From the NCBI GenBank assembly GCA_018058095.1, contig JAGPCO010000018.1:1-64000 (forward strand): a stretch of 64,000 nt of DNA. Reading direction: 5' to 3'. Positions 51,106-61,420 of this stretch are shown here, in pieces. Within the stretch, counting starts at the first letter, position 1; each line of letters begins with the position of its first letter. The translations under genes and the position numbers were made by a program. The stretch is from Kofleriaceae bacterium. Its GTDB lineage: Bacteria; Myxococcota_A; Polyangia; Haliangiales; Haliangiaceae. The notes beneath the pieces are model-generated. The model saw only the letters and a program-made list of their open reading frames with translations, was not told where the DNA came from and did not search any database.

Positions 51106-54100
51106 TCAGGGCAGCGCCGGCGCCAGGTAGGCCCGCACGTCGTCGATGAGGCCCGGCGCCAGGGCCGCGGCGGCGCCCTTGCCACCGCGCTGGACCAGGA
51201 TGGCCAGCGCCAGCGGCACCTGGCCCGAAGGTGTGGCGAGAGAGAACCCCACCACCAGCAGGGTGTCGTCGGCGGGCGCCTGGCCGCACCGCATCCAGTA
51301 CGGCTGCGCCGCGGCCTCGGCCGGGCGCCCCGGCAGGGTGTGGCGCCGGTTCCAGGCCTTGCATCGGCGCGGGCTGGTCGCCACCTCGGCCAGGGCGTCG
51401 ATCGTGCCGGTCTTGGCCCCGTGCAGGCGCACGCGGGGGTCGGCCAGCACCGGCGCCAGCGCGCGGTGGGCCGTGCCGCCTGGCCGGACCGCGCCGCACA
51501 ACCCGCCGTCGGCGCCGCGCACCGTCGCCGCCGCCGTCGTGGCCTGGCCGCAGTCCCAGGCCGGCGCCGCCGCCACCGCCGGGGCCGGGAACCACGAGGC
51601 GGCCAGGTGGTGGTGGCCGTCGGGGTCGGGCTCGTCGTACAGCACGCGCGCGAAGGCGTCGGCCAGCTGCAGCAACGAGCCGACCGGGTGCACCCCGGAG
51701 CCGCGCAGGAACTGGAGGTACTCGCCGACCGGGACGCGGCGCTGATCGGGCCGATCGTCGCCGTAGACGTCGAACCGGTCGGGCCCGGTCGCGACCAGGT
51801 ACCGCAGCGCCGCCGACGGGGCGGGCACGGGCAGGGCGCGCGCCGCGCACAGATCGCGCCGGTCGCCAGCGCGCTGGCACGTCGCCTTGTCGCCGTCGGT
51901 GCACAGCGGTCGGCCCAGCACCTGCTCGAAGCGCCGCCACAGCGGCGTGGCGCGCAGGCTGTCGATGCGGACGCCGCGTGACCCCAGCAGCACGCCGCCC
52001 TCGATGGTCAGCGGGCGGTCGCGTGACCAGGCGTCGAGCGCGTCGACCGGCGTGGCGGCGCGCGGCCAGTCGAGCGCGAGCAGACCGAGGCCGGCGTGGA
52101 ACCAGTTGAGCGAGCGCGCCAGGTAGCCGTGCAGGTCGGCCGTGTCGGCGTGGTCGACGAGCGGGGTCGGTGGGCAGTACCCGAGCAGGGCGGTCGTGGC
52201 CGGGCCGCGCCGGCGCGGGCAGACCTGGCCCGGGCCGGTCGCGCCGTCGACCCGCAGCACCAGGGCGCGGGTGTGGTCGGGCGCGGCCAGCTCGGCCGCG
52301 CGCGCCAGCATCGGCTTGAGCGTGGAGCCGATGGCGATCGCCTGGTTCCACGGCGCCTCCTCGCCGCGGCCGGTGCCGGGAGCGGTCGGCGCGCCGGTCG
52401 CCGGATCCCGATCGTCGAGCAACCGGGTCAAGGCGCGCTCGGCCAGCGCCGTCGTCGGCGCGAAGGCCGATGGCGCGCGGGTCGGATCGTGGTCGACCAC
52501 GGCCAGCACCTCGCCGGTGTCGCCGCGCATCAGCGCGAGCGCGGCGCGGGTGGGCGGTGCGCCCGGTCCGGGTGTGGTGGCGGCGACGAGGCGCTGGCGC
52601 AGCGTCGCGACCAGCTCGGGCTGCACGCTGACCCGACACTCGAGCACGCCGTCGTGAGGGCTGGGCGAGCAGACCTGGTCGCGGCGCGGCCGCGGCGCCG
52701 CCACCGCGCCGCAGCTGGCGTCGGCGCTGGCCGGCGGCGCGGCCGGGCTGGCCAGGGCCGCCGCGACCCAGCCGTCGAGGCCGTACGAGCGCAGGGGCGC
52801 GAGCGGGTTGCGCCAGCCCACCATCGGCACGTCGTCGCCGTGCGGGTACAGCCGGCGGTCGCCGCCGCTGGTGGAGACGTCGTCGGCCAGCAGCGGATCG
52901 ACCACCGGGGCCGCGGTGCCCCAGCTGCGGGTCGGGCGGAACGACCACACCACGCCGGGCCGACCGAGCGGCAGGACCAACGCCGCGCGATCGAGCGTGG
53001 TCGGCGTCGTCGCCAACCGCCGCCAGCCCTCGCCGTCGGCGACGAGCACCGCGGCGGCGTCGGTCACCACCACCCGCCCGTCCTCGGTCGTGGCCACCAC
53101 CGTCCGCGGCCCCAGCGCCACCCGCGCGCTGGCGAGCTGCCGGCGCGGACCGGCCTCGGCGCTGGCCGGCGCGGCGCCGGGGCGCAGCCGCACCACCGCG
53201 GCGCCGGCCTGCAGCTCGCCGAGGTCGAGCGCGGCCACCCCGAGCGCGGTCGCGACCAGGCGGACCGGGCGGGGCGGCGCCGGCGGCGGTGGCCCGGGCA
53301 GGGTGATCGCCGTCGCCGGCTCGAGCTCACACCGCGCCGTCATCGCGCCGCCCGGGCCCGGCTCGGCGGTCCAGCGCACGGCGACCGCGCCGAACCGGAA
53401 CCGCGCGTCGCAGCCGTCGCCGGTCGGGGTCGGCCCCAGCGTCCAGCGCGTATCGCCGCCGCTGCACCCGGCCGGGTCGCCGGCGAGGTGCCGCGTCAGC
53501 GCGGCCTGGGCCGCGCTCGGGCGCCACGCCTCGAGCAGCTGGTGGTGGAAGCGCGCGAGGACGGGGTCGGTCGGCGCGGCGACGGGCGGGGCCAGGACGA
53601 GCGGTCCGGTCGGGTCCGGCGGCGTGGGGCAGCGCAGGTCGCGCAGGTACGTGACCGCCGCGGCCAGGCGCGGATCGTCGGTCAAGAGGCTCGCGACCGG
53701 CCGACGCAGCGCGGCCACGGTGGCGCGCGCGACCAGCAGCGTGGCCGTCAGCCCGACGGCGAGGCCGGCGAACGCGACCCAGCGCCGGGCTGCGCGCACG
53801 GCCGGGGACGTGGTGAGGTGGGCCTCGCGCCGGGCCGTGGCGGTGACGGGCGCGCTGGCCCAGGCCATGGCCAGCACCAGCACCCACAGGTCCGACGGGC
53901 TGTCGATGCCGAAGCCTGGCCAGCTGATGCCGGTCAGCGGGACCAGGCCGAGCGCGGCCAGCGGCTGGTACAGCGCGACCGCGGTCAGCGCGCCCGCCAG
54001 CACCAGCCGGGCCCGGGCCTGGGCCGTCCCGGCGGGGTGGGCGCTGGCACCGGCGACGAGCGTGCCGGCGCACAGCAGCAGCAGGACCAAGGTGGCGGTG

Positions 54101-56433
54101 ACGCCGACCGCCCCGACCTCGCGCCCGACCAGGACCGGCAGGTAGTCGTTGTCGATCGACGCACGCACGCCTCGATCGACGATGCGGGCCGCGAAGTAGC
54201 CCTGCCCGGCGAGTGGATCGAGCGCCGGCACCTGCCCGGGCTCCGTCCTCTGCGCCGAGGGCGCGGCCGCCTCGCGCCAGGCCCCGGCCGTGGCCAGGAA
54301 CTGCTCGGGATCGCGCAGCAACGCGTAGCCGGGCGCGAGCAGCGCGGCCAGGCGCTGGCCGGCGACCCGCTCGCTGTGCCAGGCCCGCTCGAGCACGGGG
54401 CCACGCGCCACCAACGTCGCCAGCGCGAGCGCGCCGCCGACCAGCCACGGGCCGACCCGGCGTCGGCGTCGCCACGCCACCACCGCGCCGACCGCGAAGG
54501 CGCCGACCAGCAGCCAGGGCGCGGCCAGCCAGCCCCGGCTGGCGCCGGCCAGGAGCGTGGCGTCGTCGCGCGTCAGCAACCAGGTGCTGACCAGCGCGGA
54601 CAGCGCGATCGCGGCGATGGCGTGGGCGCGCAGCAGCGCGGGGTGATCGCCCTCGACGGAGCCGAGCAGGTGCCGTCGGCCGGCGTCGTACCAGCCATCG
54701 TAGGCGACCAGCAGCACCGCCGCGCCCAGCCCGGGCAACACGATCGCGCACGCCACGCCGGTGTCGTGTCGGAGCGAGGCGATCACCATGACCACCACGC
54801 CGGCGAGCGGGCCGGTCCAGCGCGCGGGCGCGGGGATGGCCGTCGCGCGCACGGCGAGGTAGCCGGCCAGCACCGCGGCGTAGGCCAGCAGCAAGGTCAG
54901 CGTGACCTGGTGGCCCGGCACCTGGCTGAGCCCGACGGTGGCCAGCGCCACCAGCCACGGCGCGTAGGTGCTCGCGCGCGACCTCGGCGCCGGGGACCGG
55001 GCGCCGCCGTCGTCGCCGCGCGCTCGAGCCGTGCCCACGCCCGCGCCAGCGCCGGCGCCGGCGATGATCAACGCGGCGAACGCCGCCTGCGCCCACCAGC
55101 GGGGTGAGGCCCAGGCCGGCGCCGCCAGCACCACGCTGGCCACGACCAGGGTCAGGACGGCCGCGCCGAGGCGCACCACCAGCGCGCGCGGCTGCAGGCG
55201 TGGCGCCAGCGCGGCCAGGACCAGGCCGGCCAGCACCGCGGCGACGAGCCCGACCAGGCGCAGGTTGTCCTCGACTCGGCCGACCGCGCCGCCGCCGTCG
55301 ACCGTGGCGCGCAGCGCGTCGAGCCGATAGGCCCAGGTCAGGCGCCAGCACGCGACGGCGACGAGCGCGACCGCGATCAGCGCGACGCGGACGAGGGCGG
55401 CCACCCGCGCCCCGGTGCGGCGGCTGCGCCGGGAGACCAGCAGCAGCAGCAGGGCGAGCCCGAGCGGGCCGACCAGCACCACGGCGGCGAGCGCGCCGCG
55501 GCGCACCACCAGGCCAGGCGCGGGCGCCGTCGCCACCACGTCGAAGCTCAGGCCAGCCAGCTCGATCCGGCAGCGATCGGCCCGGGTCCTGGTGACGCCC
55601 GGCGTGGCGCCGACCACGGCCGTGCGCCAGTCGTCGCAGCGCGTGAGGTCGACCGGGACCAGCACGACCTCACCGGCCGGGCCGAGGCGGGGCAGCAACC
55701 AGGTCGACAGCCCAGGCACCTCGGCCCCTTCGCCGAGGCGAGCGTTGCCGCCGGCGGCCACGGCCAGCGCCGGCGCCTGCAGCCGCCCACCACGGCGCAC
55801 GCGCGGCGCGACCTCGAGCCCGTCGCCGGCGGGGCGGACCCGCAGTGCCAGGTGCGGCACCACGCCGACACACGCGACCAGCGCGACCTCGGCACCGGTC
55901 GCGCTGCGGTCGGCGACCGGGGCGCCTGGTGCGGGCTGCGCGCACGCCGCCGCCAGAGCGCGGCCTTCGATCTGATCGCGCTCACCGTCGAGCCGGACGA
56001 CGCGCAGGCTGGCGCCGGCCGGGTCCGCGGCCGCGGTGACGGTCACGCCCGCACCGACCCGGCGCAGGTGGCCGAGCGGGCCGGTCACGACGACCGGCAC
56101 CAGGGCCGCTGGCACATGCAGCGTGGCCTCGTCGTCGCGCTCACCACCCGGACCGATCACGACCGCGACCTCGACGCGGTCGGTGCGCAGCGTGGGCTGC
56201 ACCAGCTGGGCCGAGCTGCGCGTGCGCCGGGCCTGGGCCAGGCCGTCGCTGGCCTGCTGGCCGCCCCACACCCAGGGCGCGCTCGCCGCCAGCAGCGTCA
56301 CGATCACCAGGTCGATCGCGACGACGGCCCGGCCGACCGTCGGCAGCGTGCCGTCGCGCTCGGCCCGGGTCCGGGTCGTGGCCCGCGCCAGCAGCGTGGC
56401 CAGCCCGAGCAGCCAGCAGGCCAACAGCATCAC
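51106..56433 (-). CDS. SEDS glycosyltransferase-class B penicillin-binding protein fusion
   Basis: The 1775-residue protein has a hydrophobic N-terminal half with more than ten membrane helices and an extracytoplasmic block of about 260 residues after helix 2. Its SEDS part shows SIDNDYLPVLVGREVGAVGV (near 760), the equivalent of the FtsW/RodA TDFIFAxxxEExG stretch with its key Asp, and GISWPGFGIDSPSDLWVLVL where FtsW/RodA have the S-Y-G-G-S region. The C-terminal half carries the transpeptidase motifs IGSTLKP (SxxK, near 1367), SLNW (SxN, near 1442) and HGAKTGT (KTG, near 1674). In most bacteria these are two partner proteins. The gene overlaps the coiled-coil gene by 4 bases. Confidence 0.85.
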   Translation of the reverse strand: MMLLACWLLGLATLLARATTRTRAERDGTLPTVGRAVVAIDLVIVTLLAASAPWVWGGQQASDGLAQARRTRSSAQLVQPTLRTDRVEVAVVIGPGGERDDEATLHVPAALVPVVVTGPLGHLRRVGAGVTVTAAADPAGASLRVVRLDGERDQIEGRALAAACAQPAPGAPVADRSATGAEVALVACVGVVPHLALRVRPAGDGLEVAPRVRRGGRLQAPALAVAAGGNARLGEGAEVPGLSTWLLPRLGPAGEVVLVPVDLTRCDDWRTAVVGATPGVTRTRADRCRIELAGLSFDVVATAPAPGLVVRRGALAAVVLVGPLGLALLLLLVSRRSRRTGARVAALVRVALIAVALVAVACWRLTWAYRLDALRATVDGGGAVGRVEDNLRLVGLVAAVLAGLVLAALAPRLQPRALVVRLGAAVLTLVVASVVLAAPAWASPRWWAQAAFAALIIAGAGAGAGVGTARARGDDGGARSPAPRSRASTYAPWLVALATVGLSQVPGHQVTLTLLLAYAAVLAGYLAVRATAIPAPARWTGPLAGVVVMVIASLRHDTGVACAIVLPGLGAAVLLVAYDGWYDAGRRHLLGSVEGDHPALLRAHAIAAIALSALVSTWLLTRDDATLLAGASRGWLAAPWLLVGAFAVGAVVAWRRRRRVGPWLVGGALALATLVARGPVLERAWHSERVAGQRLAALLAPGYALLRDPEQFLATAGAWREAAAPSAQRTEPGQVPALDPLAGQGYFAARIVDRGVRASIDNDYLPVLVGREVGAVGVTATLVLLLLCAGTLVAGASAHPAGTAQARARLVLAGALTAVALYQPLAALGLVPLTGISWPGFGIDSPSDLWVLVLAMAWASAPVTATARREAHLTTSPAVRAARRWVAFAGLAVGLTATLLVARATVAALRRPVASLLTDDPRLAAAVTYLRDLRCPTPPDPTGPLVLAPPVAAPTDPVLARFHHQLLEAWRPSAAQAALTRHLAGDPAGCSGGDTRWTLGPTPTGDGCDARFRFGAVAVRWTAEPGPGGAMTARCELEPATAITLPGPPPPAPPRPVRLVATALGVAALDLGELQAGAAVVRLRPGAAPASAEAGPRRQLASARVALGPRTVVATTEDGRVVVTDAAAVLVADGEGWRRLATTPTTLDRAALVLPLGRPGVVWSFRPTRSWGTAAPVVDPLLADDVSTSGGDRRLYPHGDDVPMVGWRNPLAPLRSYGLDGWVAAALASPAAPPASADASCGAVAAPRPRRDQVCSPSPHDGVLECRVSVQPELVATLRQRLVAATTPGPGAPPTRAALALMRGDTGEVLAVVDHDPTRAPSAFAPTTALAERALTRLLDDRDPATGAPTAPGTGRGEEAPWNQAIAIGSTLKPMLARAAELAAPDHTRALVLRVDGATGPGQVCPRRRGPATTALLGYCPPTPLVDHADTADLHGYLARSLNWFHAGLGLLALDWPRAATPVDALDAWSRDRPLTIEGGVLLGSRGVRIDSLRATPLWRRFEQVLGRPLCTDGDKATCQRAGDRRDLCAARALPVPAPSAALRYLVATGPDRFDVYGDDRPDQRRVPVGEYLQFLRGSGVHPVGSLLQLADAFARVLYDEPDPDGHHHLAASWFPAPAVAAAPAWDCGQATTAAATVRGADGGLCGAVRPGGTAHRALAPVLADPRVRLHGAKTGTIDALAEVATSPRRCKAWNRRHTLPGRPAEAAAQPYWMRCGQAPADDTLLVVGFSLATPSGQVPLALAILVQRGGKGAAAALAPGLIDDVRAYLAPALP

Positions 56434-57105
56434 GGCTGCCGATCCACCCGGCGACCACGCCGTCGCGGCACCGGCGTCGGGCGAGGCGCCGGCGCCGGGG
56501 TGGTGGCCACGTCGGCGGGGCGGCTGGCGTCGGCGCCGGCGCCGGCGGTCGCCGCGTCGGTGAGGGCGCCGGCGTCGGCGCCGGGGTCGGGGTCGGCGTC
56601 GAGCCCGGCATCGACAGGGCCCCCGGAGCGGCTCGCCCCGGTCGCGCCCGGGCTGACGGTCGAGGCCGGCGCCTCGGGCCGCGCGTCACCGGCGCGCCCG
56701 GCCAGCCACAGCGTCGAGCCGAGCTGGACCAGCACGACGATCACCAGCGCCATCACCAGCCGCCGGTCGTGGCGGCGGCGCCCGTCGTCGCGGGCCCGGG
56801 CCATCGCCGCGATCCGGGCCTCGGCCTGCACCACGCCCTGGCGGAGGCGGTCGAGGCCGGCGCCGACCGCACCGGCCATCGCCAGCTCACACGCCGCCTC
56901 GGCCCGGCGCGCCGACCGCGCCGCGGCGGCGGCGGTGGCCTGGTCGACCGCGTCGGCCAGGCTCTGGCCCAGCGTCGACACCTCGCGCCGGACCTGGGCC
57001 CGGACCTGCTCACCCAGCTGCTCCCACTCGCGCAGCAGCTCGTCGCTGGTGCGCAGGAGCTCGGCCAGGTCGGCGCTCACGTCGGCGCGCGCATCGGGTG
57101 CGGCC

Positions 57106-57113
<8 letters not shown>
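56430..57113 (-). CDS. coiled-coil membrane protein
   Basis: The 227-residue protein has about 115 residues of helical, Ala/Arg/Glu-rich coiled coil (LLRTSDELLREWEQLGEQVR, RIAAMARARDDGRRRHDRRL), one membrane helix (MALVIVVLVQLGSTLWLAG, about 120-138) and a disordered Asp/Ala/Gly/Pro tail ending in basic residues. The order suggests a cytoplasmic coil and a tail across the membrane. It overlaps its neighbours by 8 and 4 bases. Confidence 0.75.
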
Positions 57114-59567
<2,454 letters not shown>

Positions 59568-59643
59568 GACACCAGGAGCCGGCAGGCGCCGGCTCGGTTG
59601 ACACCGATCGCGACCGGGGCCGGCGCCGCGCCAGGTGCCGGTG

Positions 59644-60543
59644 CTACGTGCGCTGCCGCCACGGCGGCGTCGCGAACGCCGCCACGCAGTGATCGAGGAA
59701 GGCCCGCACCTTCGGTGACAGGTTCCGCGTCGAGGGGTACACGGCGTACAGCTCGCTCTGCTCGGTCTGCCAGTCGGGCAGGACCTGGCGCAGCGCCGCG
59801 GTCGGGCACTCCGGCGGGCACAGGAACTCGGGGACCAGCGTGATCCCGCCGCCGGCGACCGCGAGGTCGAGCGCGGCCAGCAGGCTGTTGCTGACGAAGC
59901 GCGCCGGCGGCGCCAGCTCGACCGTGCCGGTCGGGCCACTCAGGCTCCACACCAGGCGCGAGTTGGGCGAGAACAGGATGAGATCGTGCTCGGGCAGCTG
60001 GCTGATCCGGGTCAGGGGAGGCCGGGTCGCCAGGTAGCTCGGCGCCGCCACCAGGAACATGCGCAGCGAGAACAGCTTGCGCGCGACCAGGCTCGACTGC
60101 GGCAGCGGACCGAACCGCAGCGCGACGTCGACGCCCTCCTCGATCAGGTCGACCATGCGGTCAGACGCGTCGAGATCGATCTGGATGTCGGGGTGAGCCG
60201 TCGCGAACGAGGCCAGCACCGGGCCGAGCTGGCTGGCCGACAGGTCGACCGGCGCGGTGACCCGGAGCAGGCCCCGCGGCGACTCCTGCATGTCGGTCAC
60301 CAGCCGCTCGGCCGCGGCGATGTCGTTGACGATGCGCTGGCACCGCTCGTAGTACAGCTGCCCGACCTGGGTCAGGGCCAGCTTGCGGGTCGTGCGCTGC
60401 AGCAGGCGCACGCCGAGGCGCTCCTCGAGCTGGGCGATCTTGCGGCTCACCGTCGACTTCGGCAGACCCAGCTCGTCACCGGCGGCGGTGAAGCTGTTGG
60501 TCTCGACCACCTTCGCGAACACCACCAGCTCGTTGAGGTCCAT
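59644..60543 (-). CDS. LysR-type transcriptional regulator (CrgA-like)
   Basis: The 299-residue protein starts with a LysR winged helix (MDLNELVVFAKVVETNSFTA, GLPKSTVSRKIAQLEERLGV) and ends in a substrate-binding domain (GLLRVTAPVDLSASQLGPVL). It resembles the CrgA/AaeR group. It lies 76 bases upstream of the GTPase gene on the same strand, so it could regulate or be read through into that operon. Confidence 0.93.
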   Translation of the reverse strand: MDLNELVVFAKVVETNSFTAAGDELGLPKSTVSRKIAQLEERLGVRLLQRTTRKLALTQVGQLYYERCQRIVNDIAAAERLVTDMQESPRGLLRVTAPVDLSASQLGPVLASFATAHPDIQIDLDASDRMVDLIEEGVDVALRFGPLPQSSLVARKLFSLRMFLVAAPSYLATRPPLTRISQLPEHDLILFSPNSRLVWSLSGPTGTVELAPPARFVSNSLLAALDLAVAGGGITLVPEFLCPPECPTAALRQVLPDWQTEQSELYAVYPSTRNLSPKVRAFLDHCVAAFATPPWRQRT

Positions 60544-60552
60544 GCCGGCGTG

Positions 60553-60558
60553 ACTCTA
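60553..60558 (-). promoter_or_regulatory. -10-like hexamer before the LysR gene
   Basis: TAGAGT on the minus strand lies 9 bases before the ATG at 60543. It overlaps the TAG that begins palindromic element C. Confidence 0.4.
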
Positions 60559-60622
60559 GCAGGCCGCTGACAAACGCGGCGCAGCCGCGTCTGCAGCGAC
60601 CTGCCCCGTGCCCGTGCCCGTG
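60557..60622 (+). repeat. palindromic element copy C with GTGCCC units
   Basis: TAG followed by a hairpin (60560-60603): arms CAGG/CCTG, CGCTG/CAGCG and ACGCGGC/GCCGCGT around a GCA loop, then CCCC and two to three GTGCCC units. No plus-strand gene ends at this TAG. Confidence 0.75.
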
Positions 60623-60845
60623 TATGGGCGGTCAGGCTCCGGCCAGACGAGCCAACATGGCGACGACCCGCTCGAGCAACGCGAGCGCGGGCGCCAGGCC
60701 AGCTGCCACATACAGACCGCCAAGGTGCCGGGCGGTCGCGGCCGGCACCGCCCGGCGATCGGGCACGGGCACGGGCACGGGCACGGGCACGGATGGGCTG
60801 GATCGGGCATCCCCCTGGTGCCGCCGCCGTGGTTGGATGCCGACC
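60623..60845. other. intergenic stretch between repeat arrays
   Basis: With element C before it, about 300 bases separate the LysR start from the YkgJ-type gene. Besides the repeats nothing convincing is seen. A minus-strand frame reading through it encodes VP repeats and is not supported as a gene. Confidence 0.5.
60763..60801 (-). repeat. isolated GTGCCC array, inverted relative to copy C
   Basis: Read on the minus strand, five GTGCCC units run into GATC, as in copy B, but no CAGG hairpin precedes them. Confidence 0.75.
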
Positions 60846-61391
60846 ATGCCCGACCCCGACCCGCGCCTGCAGGCGCTCGCCGCCAAGGTCGACGCGTTCT
60901 TCACGCGCGTGAGCGAGCGTTACCCGGGTGATCTCCAGTGTGGGTCGGGCTGTGCCGACTGCTGCCACGCCGAGCTGACCGTGACCGCGGTCGAGGCCGG
61001 TGCGGTGCGGGCGGCGGTGGCCACCCTCGGTCCCGCGGCGCGCGCCGCGCTCGTCGCGCGCGCCGCCGCGGCGCCTGACCCGGCGCGTCCGCGCTGCGTC
61101 GCCCTGGGCGACGACGACCGTTGCCAGATCTACGCTGGCCGCCCGCTGGTGTGTCGTTCGCACGGGGTGCCGGTGCGGATCCGCACCGGGGCCGACGCCC
61201 GCACCAGCCGGGCCGAGCTGGTGGTGTGTCCGCGCAACTTCACCGGCCGCGAGCTCGACCGCGTCGACGCCGACTGCGTGCTCGACCAGACCACGCTGTC
61301 GGCCACCCTGCTCGCGGTCGACCAGGCCGCCTCACCGGACGCCGCCGGCGCCCGCGTCGCGCTGCGGGCGGTCATCGCCGCCTGTCGGTGA
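60846..61391 (+). CDS. YkgJ-type cysteine-cluster protein
   Basis: The 181-residue protein has the cysteine pattern of the YkgJ/CxxCxxCC family: CGSGCADCCH (residues 33-42), CQIYAGRPLVCRSHG, and later VVCPRNF. These cysteines bind zinc or an iron-sulfur cluster. Function in the family is poorly known. The start is the ATG after GCCGACC; an ATG 9 bases upstream is possible. Confidence 0.85.
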   Translation: MPDPDPRLQALAAKVDAFFTRVSERYPGDLQCGSGCADCCHAELTVTAVEAGAVRAAVATLGPAARAALVARAAAAPDPARPRCVALGDDDRCQIYAGRPLVCRSHGVPVRIRTGADARTSRAELVVCPRNFTGRELDRVDADCVLDQTTLSATLLAVDQAASPDAAGARVALRAVIAACR

Positions 61392-61420
61392 GGCGCCGGC
61401 CGGTCCGGCGGCCTGCGCGG

